Positions 7,444 through 16,677 are shown, counted from the stretch's first letter. The stretch is DNA of 49,714 nt from Sphingomonadales bacterium 63-6 (GCA_001898545.1 MKUB01000163.1:1-49714), one strand, 5' to 3'. Program-made: numbers and translations. The notes: generated from the letters alone by a model not told the origin.

Positions 7444-8409
7444 ATGGACCAGCCATCGGCCAGCGCTCCTTCGCCAGCAGATCTGCCAACCATAGAGGGT
7501 GCCGAAGCACCCGGACGCTCGGGCATCAAGGCGTCGCTCGTCAATCTGATCCCGCCATTGACGCTGATCGCGGTCATCCTGTTCTGGGGCCTCGCACCTG
7601 AAGCAGTTGTGCAATACCCTTGGACGCTGGTTCTGACGGGCGTGGCGATCATGGCCTGGATACAGGGGCTCGAAGGGTTTTTCGAACGACACGAAGGCTG
7701 GCGCCTGAACAAGCGCGAATTGGCTACGGACGTATTCTACGTCGTGCTGAGCTATACTGCGATTTCCTGGGTATCGAGCCATCTGGCGGAAGAACCTCTG
7801 CTCTCGATCAAGGAAGCATTGGGTATCTCCACGCCTTGGATGAAGGAACTGCCGTTCTTGGCCCAGGCGCTGATAATTCTCTTCTTGATCGAGTTCGGGC
7901 AGTATTGGATGCATCGCTGGATGCACAATTGGTACCCGCTCTGGCTGACCCATGCCCCTCATCATCACGTGACGCAGCTGAATGCGATGAAGGGCTTCGT
8001 TGGCAATCCGATCGAGCTTTTCCTGATCAGTCTCAGCGTGGTTGCCCTGTTCGATTTCAGCCCGGCGGCCCTCTTCTGCGCGGTCAATATGGGCGGGGTG
8101 ATTTCCGGTTTCGCGCACGCCAATGTGCGTTCCGATCCGCCGCTGGCCTATTCCTATTTCTTCACGACGATCCGGAACCACAGCCTGCATCACACGGCGC
8201 TCAGCTATGAGGATACGCGCTGCAATTACGGAAATTCGGTGATCGTTTTCGACCGTATGTTCGGCACTTATCGCGAAGGTGAATCCGCCATTGTCGGCCA
8301 GGATGAACGCAAGCGGCTGTCGATCTACGAACAGTTCATGTTCCCGTTCCAGCCCATGATCGACAGCATCAAAGCAAAGCGGGAGAAATCGGCGTCCGCG
8401 CCGAACTGA
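7444..8409 (+). CDS. Sterol desaturase / fatty acid hydroxylase superfamily membrane enzyme
   Basis: A 321-residue integral membrane protein. The start at ATG 7444 has GGAG about 8 bases upstream; an in-frame start six codons earlier lacks one. Several hydrophobic segments surround the histidine clusters that hold the di-iron centre: HRWMH (157-161), HAPHHH (170-175) and NHSLHH (His246, 249, 250). Family members use O2 to hydroxylate or desaturate lipids, sterols or carotenoids, with electrons from a separate donor not seen nearby. It is followed by a TBDR gene and has the S3 dyad upstream. The lipid substrate is unknown. Confidence 0.87.
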   Translation: MDQPSASAPSPADLPTIEGAEAPGRSGIKASLVNLIPPLTLIAVILFWGLAPEAVVQYPWTLVLTGVAIMAWIQGLEGFFERHEGWRLNKRELATDVFYVVLSYTAISWVSSHLAEEPLLSIKEALGISTPWMKELPFLAQALIILFLIEFGQYWMHRWMHNWYPLWLTHAPHHHVTQLNAMKGFVGNPIELFLISLSVVALFDFSPAALFCAVNMGGVISGFAHANVRSDPPLAYSYFFTTIRNHSLHHTALSYEDTRCNYGNSVIVFDRMFGTYREGESAIVGQDERKRLSIYEQFMFPFQPMIDSIKAKREKSASAPN

Positions 8410-8600
8410 CTTTATGCGGACCGCAGGAGAAACATCGGATCGCAGGACTCGACAGGTTTCATAAGTCGAGCAGCAAGCAAGCCAGTCAATAGGCCGAAAA
8501 GCGGCGGCTGGCATAGCGCAAGGTCCTAAAATCACAGGCTAATTCAGCTTTGGCGCGAGCCAGGGCCCGGGGAAGCTTTAACCCAGACAGGGGGTAAGAC

Positions 8601-11030
8601 ATGACTTATTGCGCGAAATTGAGATTGGGACTTCTTTCAGCAACGATGTTCACGGGGGTGGTCCTCACTTCACAGGCATCGGCCGAGGAGGCAGGGACAG
8701 CCGCGGAGAGTACCTTTGGGGATGAGATCATCGTGACCGGCACCCGCCGCAGCACGACGATCATGGAAACGCCGATCAACATTTCGGCGGTGAGTTCAGA
8801 GGAAATCGAACGCCAGCGGATCGACGACGTGCGCGATCTTGCCGATTTTACGCCCGGCCTGACTATTTCGGACACCGGGCCCCGGTCGACCGGCTCGATC
8901 GTGATGCGCGGTCTCAGTGCTTCGGACGTCAATGCGACCGGCTCCTCGTACGATGACGCGATGGGCATCTATCTGGGCGAAGTTCCGCTCTATTACGATT
9001 TCAAATTGATCGACCTCCAGCGCGTGGAGACTCTGCTCGGGCCGCAGGGGACGCTCTATGGGCTCGGTACGCTGGCAGGCGCGATCCGCTACATCCCGAA
9101 CCGGCCTAACGTGACCGAGTTCGAAGGCCAGGCACACGGCCGGACCTACATCAAGTCGCACAGCGGCGATGTCGGTTACCAGGTCGATGGGATGATCAAC
9201 ATCCCGCTGGTGCAGGACCACATCGCCTTCCGGTCCGCCACTGGCTATTATTTCGATCCGGGCTTCATCGATTACACCCTGCTGGTGCAGGAGGCGGGTA
9301 TTTCCCTGCCGCAGCCGGATGGCCTCAATACGAGCACCATCTCGCAGGAAGGCTACGACGCCAACCTTTACGCTCAGAAGGATGTGAACTTCGAGCGGAC
9401 TTTCACCACGCGCAACCAGCTGCTGTTCCAGACCAGCGAGGACCTGAAGCTGATCCTCACCTATGCCTATCAGCAGACCAAGTCGGACGGTTCGAACACA
9501 AACAGCTATGGCGTGTTTGGAACGGGCAAGTATGAAAATGCCAGCCGCTTCATCGAACCAACCGATCGCCACGCGCATCTCGTCAGCGCCGAACTTACTG
9601 CCAATATCGCGGATATCGTCGATCTCGTCGCGACGGGCGCCTATACCGAGACGGCTATCAACAGCAGCAGCGATGTCACCGATCTGTTGCTCGATCTCGA
9701 TTACGGCTACGAAAATTACCCGGCGTTCGCTGGGTACACCGATTCCGAAACCATGCGTAAGCAGAAGAACGCGGAAATCCGCTTCGTGTCGCGTCACGGC
9801 GGCCCGTTCAAATGGGTGCTGGGCGGTTTCTACAATGAGAACAAGTACCAGAGTGATTACGCCGAAATCCTGCCTAATCACCCCTGGGGCGACCCGGCGA
9901 CCAATCCGGATTATCTGGAATACGTCAGCTACGTGACTTCGAAGGTCGAAGAGAAGGCAATCTTCGGCGAAGGCACGTTACAGATTATTCCGCAGTGGCA
10001 GGTGACCGCCGGCGCGCGCTATTTCGACTATTCGTCCGAGATTGCGGGTGCTGCGACGCTGCCGATGTATAACGGACCTATCAGTCCCTACGACCTGGAT
10101 CCCAGTGGCGGTAAAGGCGGTGAGGACGGCTGGGTGTGGAAATTCAACTCGTCGTTCAACTTCACGCCGGATATCATGCTCTTCGCTACTTACTCGAAGG
10201 GCTATCGTATCGGCGGGCCGAACCGGGTGGCACCATGCGGTCCCGAAATCCCGTCAAATCCAGAAGAATACAACGGCCCGCAGGTTATCTGCGCCTTGCC
10301 CAATGAGATCCAATATGGTCCGGACACGACCAGGAACCTCGAGTTGGGCACCCGCATGCAGCTGTTCGATCGTAAGCTGTCCCTCAACTTCAGCGTCTTC
10401 CAGATCAAATGGGACGGCATCCAAGTAGCCTCCGTTACAACCTACGGCGTGACCGGTATCACCATCAACGGCGGTAAGGCGAAATCGGAAGGTTTCGACA
10501 CCTCGTTCCAACTCAGGCCGATCCCTGGGCTGACGATCCAGGGGATGTATTCCTATGTCGATGCCAAGCTGACCGAGGATGTGCCGGGGATTATCTCGGT
10601 CAACAGTCCGGCGGGAACATATCCGAGTTCTCCGATCAAGATCGACGCGCTTTCCGGCGATCGGCTGCCGGGTTCGGCCAAGCATTCGGGCAGCCTGGGG
10701 GCGACCTATACCATGCCGTTCATGGACGGCGAACTGTCCGCCAACTGGACTGCGACCTACCGTGGCAATGTCGTATCGCGGCTGGGTTGGGATCGCGCTT
10801 ATGGCACGCTTATCCCCGACTACACTGTCCATCGTGCGTCTTTGACCTACGATACCGACAAGTACAGCCTCAGCCTGTTTGCGAATAATATCTTCGACAA
10901 ATATGCTGTCGTTTCGGTCGCCAATGACCTGTCGCAGACCGGTTACAACAGCGGTGTTTTGCTGCGCTATTACCGGCAGGCAGTGCTCAATCCGCGTACT
11001 ATCGGCATCGAAGGGCGCGTGAAGTTCTGA
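8601..11030 (+). CDS. TonB-dependent outer-membrane receptor (region 2)
   Basis: An 809-residue energised outer-membrane transporter. It has a signal peptide ending near SQASA (28), a TonB box EIIVTG (about 42-47), a plug domain with DVRDLADFTPGL and GPQGTLYGLGTLAGAIRY, and a 22-strand-type barrel ending in the C-terminal Phe needed for membrane insertion (IEGRVKF). The 191 bp upstream contain a 6-bp inverted repeat CTCGAC-N11-GTCGAG (8448-8470) and no clear promoter. It is on the same strand as the desaturase gene and may be co-expressed. The ligand is not evident; the sequence has no marker of a defined siderophore or vitamin receptor. Confidence 0.93.
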   Translation: MTYCAKLRLGLLSATMFTGVVLTSQASAEEAGTAAESTFGDEIIVTGTRRSTTIMETPINISAVSSEEIERQRIDDVRDLADFTPGLTISDTGPRSTGSIVMRGLSASDVNATGSSYDDAMGIYLGEVPLYYDFKLIDLQRVETLLGPQGTLYGLGTLAGAIRYIPNRPNVTEFEGQAHGRTYIKSHSGDVGYQVDGMINIPLVQDHIAFRSATGYYFDPGFIDYTLLVQEAGISLPQPDGLNTSTISQEGYDANLYAQKDVNFERTFTTRNQLLFQTSEDLKLILTYAYQQTKSDGSNTNSYGVFGTGKYENASRFIEPTDRHAHLVSAELTANIADIVDLVATGAYTETAINSSSDVTDLLLDLDYGYENYPAFAGYTDSETMRKQKNAEIRFVSRHGGPFKWVLGGFYNENKYQSDYAEILPNHPWGDPATNPDYLEYVSYVTSKVEEKAIFGEGTLQIIPQWQVTAGARYFDYSSEIAGAATLPMYNGPISPYDLDPSGGKGGEDGWVWKFNSSFNFTPDIMLFATYSKGYRIGGPNRVAPCGPEIPSNPEEYNGPQVICALPNEIQYGPDTTRNLELGTRMQLFDRKLSLNFSVFQIKWDGIQVASVTTYGVTGITINGGKAKSEGFDTSFQLRPIPGLTIQGMYSYVDAKLTEDVPGIISVNSPAGTYPSSPIKIDALSGDRLPGSAKHSGSLGATYTMPFMDGELSANWTATYRGNVVSRLGWDRAYGTLIPDYTVHRASLTYDTDKYSLSLFANNIFDKYAVVSVANDLSQTGYNSGVLLRYYRQAVLNPRTIGIEGRVKF

Positions 11031-11052
11031 TCTGTCAGGGCTTTGATGAAGA

Positions 11053-11085
11053 AGGGGCGTTCGCTGCTATGCGGTGGACGCCCCT
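11053..11085. terminator. Terminator-like hairpin between convergent genes
   Basis: AGGGGCGT (11053-11060) pairs with ACGCCCCT (11078-11085) around a 17-base loop, followed on the plus strand by ACCATTTT. It lies between the TBDR stop (11030) and the stop of the convergent sulfotransferase gene (11113) and could serve both. Confidence 0.5.
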
Positions 11086-11112
11086 ACCATTTTGGCCATC
11101 CCGCAGTCTCCG

Positions 11113-12693
11113 CTAACCGCAGTCGATATTCTGGCCTTCGAACCAGGCGCGAATGGGGGACAGCGCCCGTTCGTGGGTGCGCCATTTCCCCACGGCATCG
11201 GAGTTTAGCGGCCTTCGAACCTGCGCTGCGCTGGGCGTGGCCACTGCGGCGGTGTTCCTGTGGAATGCCAAGCAGGCACCATCCCATTCGAGCCCGCAAT
11301 GTTTCAGCAGGCGCCGGGTCTGCCCTTCTTGGTCCGCCACCAGTCCTTCGTAGGACAATTGCAGAACCCGCCCGGGAAAAAGGCGCTCCCACAGCGTCAT
11401 CAACCTGTCGAAGCGGGCATAATAGCGCGCCGTATCCATCAGGTCGTAGGAATAGGCGTAATAGGCGGACTGGCTGGCAAACAGGTTTTTGTAGTTGCTC
11501 CACACCGTATCCATCGGATTGCGCCGCAGGCAGACGATCGGGGCATTGGGCAGGGCTCGGGCGATGTGGCCGACATAGAGGAAGTTGGCTGGCAGCTTGT
11601 CGATAAAGCGCGGCGTGTCCGGCGGCCGATGATGGGCTGCTCGTGCAAGATAGGCATCGCCGATAGCCGCCGGGTCGATGTCAGCACTCGCCGCGATGGT
11701 TTGAGGGTCGATTACTACGCGGGAGGGCGTGCCGGCGAGTTGCTTGACCGCCAGCGGCATCGCCTGAAGTTCTCCCGCCGAACCGACCTCGGGATGAGAG
11801 GAGAGTATCCGGTCGACTAGCGTGGTGCCGGTACGCGGCATTCCGACCACGAAGATCGGTGCAGGATCAGGATTGCCAGTGCCGGAGGCGCAGCCATTTG
11901 ACGGGCCGTCGAACAGCGCCTCCATCGCGTCGAAAATCGCGGAATCCTGGGCGAAATCGTAATGGATATTACGCTTGTGCTCGGCATTGGCCGTGCTGAG
12001 ATGCTGGAAGGCGGCGGGGTCTCCGATATCCTCCAGCTCCTTCGCCAAGGCATAACGGATGCGCAGGGCATCGGCAGGTTTCCGGGCCGCGGCCAGAGCG
12101 GTTTCCAGCCGAGGCACATGGTTCGCTTGTGCAGTCTGGTGAGAGAGAATGGCCAGAGCGTAATGGGCGCGGGCATTACCGGGATCGGTGCCCAGGATTG
12201 CTTCGTAATGGCCGCGCGCCTCGTCGGTCCGGCCGGTGAAGCCGCTCGCCGCTGCCAGATTGTAGCGATAATCGAGGTTGTCCGGCTCTGCATCTACGGC
12301 GGCGGTAAAAGGATTGAGCGATGCTTCATGGTCCCCAAGCCGGGCGAGAACGCAGCCGATTGTGTCGAAAGTCCGCGCGTCGGCAGGGGGCAGTGCCAGT
12401 GCCAGGGCCTCGTGGGCAGCTTGTGAAGCCTCGCCATCTCGTCTCAGAAGGATGAGCAGTCGGGCGAGTTGCGCCAGATATTCCGCTTTGGGCTCGCGTT
12501 CCATAGCGGCCTCGATCAGCGGGACGGCCTTTGCGATCTGGCCTGCCTCGGCGGCGGCTATCCCCAGAAGGAAGAAGCCGGCGGACTGGTCGGGATGTTT
12601 CTGTGCGAGAGTTCTGGCGGCAGCGGCGGCGGCGGGCAGGTCCCCGCGTTTGAGCGCTGCTCTCGCCTGAGCCTCCAGCGTCGTGCAATCCAT
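11113..12693 (-). CDS. TPR-domain sulfotransferase (first copy)
   Basis: A 526-residue cytoplasmic protein. The first 260 residues are Ala/Leu-rich tetratricopeptide-like helices (for example DARTFDTIGCVLARLGDHEA, NLDYRYNLAAASGFTGRTDE). The rest is a PAPS-dependent sulfotransferase domain: 5'-phosphosulfate loop VGMPRTGTT (283-291) and 3'-phosphate site LRRNPMDTVWSNYKN (389-403). Sulfotransferases move sulfate from PAPS to a hydroxyl or amine; the TPR part probably recruits a protein or peptide. It stands 119 bp downstream of the UrcA gene with its own dyad (S4) in between, so it may be transcribed separately from the related operon. No good ribosome-binding site precedes ATG 12693. Confidence 0.86.
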   Translation of the reverse strand: MDCTTLEAQARAALKRGDLPAAAAAARTLAQKHPDQSAGFFLLGIAAAEAGQIAKAVPLIEAAMEREPKAEYLAQLARLLILLRRDGEASQAAHEALALALPPADARTFDTIGCVLARLGDHEASLNPFTAAVDAEPDNLDYRYNLAAASGFTGRTDEARGHYEAILGTDPGNARAHYALAILSHQTAQANHVPRLETALAAARKPADALRIRYALAKELEDIGDPAAFQHLSTANAEHKRNIHYDFAQDSAIFDAMEALFDGPSNGCASGTGNPDPAPIFVVGMPRTGTTLVDRILSSHPEVGSAGELQAMPLAVKQLAGTPSRVVIDPQTIAASADIDPAAIGDAYLARAAHHRPPDTPRFIDKLPANFLYVGHIARALPNAPIVCLRRNPMDTVWSNYKNLFASQSAYYAYSYDLMDTARYYARFDRLMTLWERLFPGRVLQLSYEGLVADQEGQTRRLLKHCGLEWDGACLAFHRNTAAVATPSAAQVRRPLNSDAVGKWRTHERALSPIRAWFEGQNIDCG

Positions 12694-12710
12694 CCGCTGA
12701 GCTTATGGAG

Positions 12711-12736
12711 TGTTACTTATCTTAGCAAATGTAATA
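12711..12736. promoter_or_regulatory. Putative NikR-like operator S4
   Basis: TGTTAC-N14-GTAATA. Its right side GTAATATCC is identical to that of S2. Like S1 it begins 18 bp upstream of a start codon, here that of the TPR-sulfotransferase gene. The left half departs at one base from S2. Confidence 0.42.
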
Positions 12737-12811
12737 TCCTGCGCGGCTGACGTCTCCTGTCCGCAGGCGCTGCTCCCGGCAGGCGGGGGCAGCCCTTGCG
12801 GCAGGGCAGGC

Positions 12812-13144
12812 TCAGCGGCTGGAAGCGAGCTTTGTCTGCGGGGCGTTGGCCGCAAGGCGCGCATCGATCTGGGCGCGAATATCGGCGATCACGGCCGTGC
12901 GGCATTCGCGTTCGCTGGCGCCCAGCGCGAGATGTACGCTCGACAGGCCATCGCCGCAAACAGCGCGAGCAGCCTGGTCCATGCGGATGGCAAGGCGCTG
13001 TTGCCCGTCAGCCGTGGACAGGTCGAGCCCCTCTAGGCGAAGAGTTGCCTTGTCCTGTACAAAGGGATCTTTGGCGGTAGTGGTGGCGGCCGAAGCCGAA
13101 CCGGCCATGGCGCATGCGGCCAGGGCCAAGAGGCCAATTTTCAT
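12812..13144 (-). CDS. UrcA family secreted protein
   Basis: A 110-residue periplasmic protein of unknown function. Three ATG codons stand in a row after AGGAG; the third (13144) has the proper 6-base spacing, so I start there. It has a signal peptide (MKIGLLALAACAMAGSASA) and the UrcA pattern of LRLEGLDLSTADGQQRLAIR followed by a conserved ARAVCG and a second Cys (RECRTAVIAD). UrcA proteins are common in Sphingomonadales and Caulobacterales and usually form single small genes. No functional link to the neighbouring sulfotransferases can be shown. Confidence 0.82.
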   Translation of the reverse strand: MKIGLLALAACAMAGSASAATTTAKDPFVQDKATLRLEGLDLSTADGQQRLAIRMDQAARAVCGDGLSSVHLALGASERECRTAVIADIRAQIDARLAANAPQTKLASSR

Positions 13145-13224
13145 CATCATCTCCTGCGATAACGGTTGGGACCGCTCTACGGCGGCTGATTAATGCAATA
13201 GTCCCATCTCTATCGGCAGGCAAT

Positions 13225-13240
13225 TGGCGGAAATCCGCCA
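13225..13240. repeat. 16-bp palindrome between two small secreted-protein genes
   Basis: TGGCGGA-AA-TCCGCCA, perfect 7-bp halves, lying 81 bp upstream of the UrcA start and 31 bp downstream of the preceding gene. There is no T-tract on the minus strand, so an operator is as likely as a terminator. Confidence 0.35.
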
Positions 13241-13270
13241 TTTCTTATCTGTATGCGCACAAGGGGGCGT

Positions 13271-13681
13271 TTAGCGCGCCCTTACTTCCAGCACGGCAAG
13301 GTCCGTCAGATTGCCCAGCAAGCCAATCGGCAGATCGACGCTGGCACTGCTCGCCACCTGCGCCTGTGCAGTCAGCAGCCCGACTTCGATCGTCCGGGCG
13401 TTGGGAGCGGACCATTGGCGCACAGTTTCCACCGGAACGCGGACCCGCCAGTTCTGCCCTCCTTCAACCTCCACAACCTGTCCGTTGATGCTGACCAGCA
13501 GGGCAGGGTCGTCGCGACGACCGGAAACCAGAAGGCAGCTTTGCACGCCGCATTCCACCACCTTGGTGGTCGGTTCCGAAGCAGCCATGGCAGGCGATGC
13601 AAGCGCGGTGTAGAGCAAGGCGCCCGTCAGCGCCAAGGCGAGCCGGGCCAGAGGATGATCGCAGAGAGTGGTCCGATCCAT
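13271..13681 (-). CDS. Small secreted protein of unknown function
   Basis: A 136-residue product. The start at ATG 13681 follows GGGAGGAG with 8-base spacing; the longer frame upstream lacks conserved character. Residues 1-33 form a signal peptide (LARLALALTGALLYTALASPAMA). The mature part is short and beta-rich by appearance, with a close Cys pair in VVECGVQSCLLVSG and a segment VSINGQVVEVEGGQNWRV. I do not recognise the family. It sits downstream of the sulfotransferase/hydroxylase operon on the same strand (121-bp gap), so it could be a target or partner of those enzymes, but this is only positional. Confidence 0.62.
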   Translation of the reverse strand: MDRTTLCDHPLARLALALTGALLYTALASPAMAASEPTTKVVECGVQSCLLVSGRRDDPALLVSINGQVVEVEGGQNWRVRVPVETVRQWSAPNARTIEVGLLTAQAQVASSASVDLPIGLLGNLTDLAVLEVRAR

Positions 13682-13802
13682 CGAAGAGTCTCCTCCCAAC
13701 GGGCGGAGAACCGCCCGGTGATTGATGACACTCTCCCAGTGATATGGTTCTGAAAGACCGGCGCTGAGACTATCGATGTTACCGAACGCGTCAAGCGTAA
13801 CA

Positions 13803-14753
13803 TCAGGCTGCCTCTTCCTCCAGCACCAGATGTTGCAGAACGCGTTTTTCCAGCACGAGCAGGGCGCTGGCGTCATTCGTTCGCATGACTAGCCCATCTG
13901 CCAGCAGTGTCGCAGCGTCCCGCACGGAACTGGCGAGACGGAGAAATTCCGGCATGGCCCGTCCGGCGACGCCATGCAGGGCGCAGAGCTGGCGCCAGTC
14001 GAACACGAAACTTTCCATCAGCATGGCAAAGCGCGTGGCGCGGGCCCTCAGCTCCGGCGTATCGGCTGTGATCGCAAGCTCCTCGCACAAATCCTCGACC
14101 AGAAGCTGGACCTCGGCTGCGGGCATGATGGGCGAGCGCTGGTTATATTCGGTCAGCAATCGGCCATCTGCGCCGGGGTTCCAGGCCGCTATCTTCCATC
14201 GCTCTCTTGGGGGAGTCTGGCCGCAGGCGAACCGCCAGAAACCTGCCGTGCCGGAAGTATCCGCCACAAGATGGATGCGTTCGGCATCCGCTCCGTTTTC
14301 GACATGATGCCGCCGCCAGTTGTCGAAGATCCAGGCCTCCCCAGCGCCCATATGGATGGCTTCCCCGTCGCAATGAAAGCGGACCTGTGGAAGCGTGAAG
14401 ATGGGAATGTGCAGGCGAACGCGCGTGTGCCAGTGGTAATTGATGTCGGCATGTTCCGGCACGCCGACGCCGGGCGCGAGCCGCATCAGCCGGGAGCGGC
14501 CCCATACTACGCCGAAGCCGGCCAGCGCCTGCCGCAGATAGGGCATTGCCGCCAGCCACTGAGTGGGCAGCATCTGGCCGTGGATGGAGTCCGTCTCCCC
14601 GCCGCCGACAGTGATCAGCCGCGCGGCGCTGTTGCCGGGCACACCATCGGGATGCGGCACCCATGCTTCCTCGGGCAGGGCCGCAACTTCCGCCTGAAGG
14701 CGGGCCGCGTCGAACAGGATGGGCAGCTGGAAGAAGGGGCGTGACAGCCGCAT
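13803..14753 (-). CDS. Aspartyl/asparaginyl beta-hydroxylase-like dioxygenase (316 aa)
   Basis: A cytoplasmic Fe(II)/2-oxoglutarate-dependent hydroxylase by family. The iron triad is visible as HAD (His101, Asp103) in GVPEHADINYHWH and a distal His (149 or 150) in GEAWIFDNWRRHHVENG; Arg159 in AERIHLVAD is placed to bind 2-oxoglutarate. Residues 180-316 are an extra helical C-terminal domain without a family I recognise. The start lies a few bases after the stop of the TPR-sulfotransferase gene, so it is the last member of the overlapping four-gene operon. The likely reaction is hydroxylation of Asp/Asn or a similar side chain in a peptide or small molecule. Confidence 0.83.
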   Translation of the reverse strand: MRLSRPFFQLPILFDAARLQAEVAALPEEAWVPHPDGVPGNSAARLITVGGGETDSIHGQMLPTQWLAAMPYLRQALAGFGVVWGRSRLMRLAPGVGVPEHADINYHWHTRVRLHIPIFTLPQVRFHCDGEAIHMGAGEAWIFDNWRRHHVENGADAERIHLVADTSGTAGFWRFACGQTPPRERWKIAAWNPGADGRLLTEYNQRSPIMPAAEVQLLVEDLCEELAITADTPELRARATRFAMLMESFVFDWRQLCALHGVAGRAMPEFLRLASSVRDAATLLADGLVMRTNDASALLVLEKRVLQHLVLEEEAA

Positions 14754-14757
14754 GGGA

Positions 14758-16677
14758 TCAGTTCCTGTAACTCGTCAGGGCATCGCCCAGCGCGCGGCGC
14801 AGCGGGGCGAGCCAGGGCTCATAATTCCGCCATTGGGTCAGGCCATCGCGGGCTAGGGGTTGGCGCACCTGTTCCGAACTTGGGGTCCGCACGCTGCGCA
14901 TGGTTTCGTGAAAGGTCAGGCAGGCCGGTTCGAAAGGTAACCCGCAATGGCCCATCATACGCCGCACGCTGCCTTCCAGATCGTCCACCGCATCCTCATA
15001 CTGAACCCGCAGCACTCGGCCCGGCAGGACGCAATCCCAGTGCCGCATGAGGCCGAGATAGCGGCGATAATAATGCGCCACATCGCCCATGCCGTAAGCG
15101 AAGGGCTGGTTGGTGGTGCCGAACAACTGCTTCAGATTGCTTAAGCAGCAGGACATGGGATCGCGCCTTACATCGATGATCGTCGCGCGCGGCAGGATCA
15201 TCTGGATCAGGCCGATATGCCAGAAATTGTTCGGCATCTTGTCGATGAAGAAGGGCCGGCCGAGTCGACGATAGGCGCCGGTTTCGGCCAGGAAGCGTTC
15301 GCCCAGCGCGCGGGCTTCCGCAGCCCTCAGTCGGGTCAGGGCCTCTGGAGCGAGGGGCAAGCCGCTCTCTGCGTCCCGGCCGCATAGTTCGCCCGCATAG
15401 CGGCCAATCTCGGTCAGTTCCTGCGTGCCTTCGACCTGCGAATGGGATGCGAGAATCTGTTCGATCAATGTTGAACCCGATCGCGGCAGGCCCACGATGA
15501 AAATCGGCGCTGCATCCTCCACGCCCCAGCCGGAACGCTCGGCGAAGAATTGCGGCGTGAAAGTCTCTTTCAGGCGCTGGCTAACAGTGTCCGCCATCTC
15601 GGGGAGATAGGGAGCGCTGGCCCGCCTCTCCGCATTTCCGCGCTCGTAATAGCGCCAGGAGGATGCGAATTCGCCCCGATCCTCCAAGGCTTTGCCCAGG
15701 GCGAAGCACAGATAGACGCGGTCCATATCCTGAATATCGACGCGGGCTTCGGCAGCCTGCATGCGCGCGATCTCCGCGTCGGTGAAGCGATAGGTCTTCA
15801 GGTTGGCGAGGCTGAACCACGCCACGCCATAATCGGGATAGGCCGCCAGAGAGGCGTGATAGGCGGCAATCGCCTCGTTCTGTTGGCCGGTTACCTTCAG
15901 AGCATTCGCGCGCCAGAGATGGAGGTCTGCGGCCTCGGGGCCTGACGCCGGCCCACCTGCGAGCAGCTGCGCACAGAGATCGATCACGGGCTCTTGATCG
16001 CCCAGGCCGACACACGCGGCGGTATATTGCTTGAGATAATCGCGATTGCCGGGAACCTGACAGAGCAGCCATTCGGCTTGCTGGCGGGCCTGCAGATGCT
16101 TTTGTTGTTGGAGCAGCACCATCGCGTAATCGAAGCGTGCCTCGTGATAGTCCGGCGCGCGCTCCGTGGCGGATTTGAGAAGAGCCTCTGCTTCAGCCGG
16201 AGCATCCCGATCCGAGCAGATGCGTGCCAGCAGGCGCAGGGCGCCGACATTGCCGCTATCCTTTCGCAGATAGTCCCGCAGGATATCCTCCGCCGGAGCG
16301 AGATCGCCATCGGCATAAAGGCTGTTTGCCATCACCAGTTCGGCAGGCAATTGCTTCAGCATCGCCAGATTCCGGGACGCCATGGTCGCACGGTCGACAT
16401 CGCCCGCCATGCGGAAAAGCTGTTCCAGCATGTCCCAGGCGGAGGGCAATGTGGGGTTCAGTCCTACCGCAATCTGCAAGGCCTCGATGGCGGCGGGGCC
16501 ATTGCCGAGCAGGATATGGCAGTGGCCCCGCTCCTGATACAGGCGGCTGAAGCGAGGGTGGTGGGCCTCCAGCCGGGCGAGAATGGCCAGTGCCTGAGCA
16601 GCCCGCCCTTCGGCGCGCAGACCTCTCGCTTCCTGCAACAGTTCCTCGCGGTCGTCGGCAACGGCAAGCGGGGTCAC
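14758..16677 (-). CDS. TPR-domain sulfotransferase (second copy, 639 aa)
   Basis: Longer relative of the 11.1 kb gene. Residues 15-380 are TPR-like helical pairs (for example AAIEALQIAVGLNPTLPSAW, EAIAAYHASLAAYPDYGVAW). The sulfotransferase domain has 5'-PAPS loop VGLPRSGST (395-403) and 3'-phosphate site VDVRRDPMSCCLSN-like residues (about 502-514; the actual text is IDVRRDPMSCCLSN). Its start overlaps the stop of the upstream hydroxylase gene (ATGA) and it is followed four bases later by a second hydroxylase. The tight arrangement suggests that sulfation and hydroxylation act on the same substrate. The TPR array points to a protein or peptide target, not proven. Confidence 0.88.
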   Translation of the reverse strand: MTPLAVADDREELLQEARGLRAEGRAAQALAILARLEAHHPRFSRLYQERGHCHILLGNGPAAIEALQIAVGLNPTLPSAWDMLEQLFRMAGDVDRATMASRNLAMLKQLPAELVMANSLYADGDLAPAEDILRDYLRKDSGNVGALRLLARICSDRDAPAEAEALLKSATERAPDYHEARFDYAMVLLQQQKHLQARQQAEWLLCQVPGNRDYLKQYTAACVGLGDQEPVIDLCAQLLAGGPASGPEAADLHLWRANALKVTGQQNEAIAAYHASLAAYPDYGVAWFSLANLKTYRFTDAEIARMQAAEARVDIQDMDRVYLCFALGKALEDRGEFASSWRYYERGNAERRASAPYLPEMADTVSQRLKETFTPQFFAERSGWGVEDAAPIFIVGLPRSGSTLIEQILASHSQVEGTQELTEIGRYAGELCGRDAESGLPLAPEALTRLRAAEARALGERFLAETGAYRRLGRPFFIDKMPNNFWHIGLIQMILPRATIIDVRRDPMSCCLSNLKQLFGTTNQPFAYGMGDVAHYYRRYLGLMRHWDCVLPGRVLRVQYEDAVDDLEGSVRRMMGHCGLPFEPACLTFHETMRSVRTPSSEQVRQPLARDGLTQWRNYEPWLAPLRRALGDALTSYRN

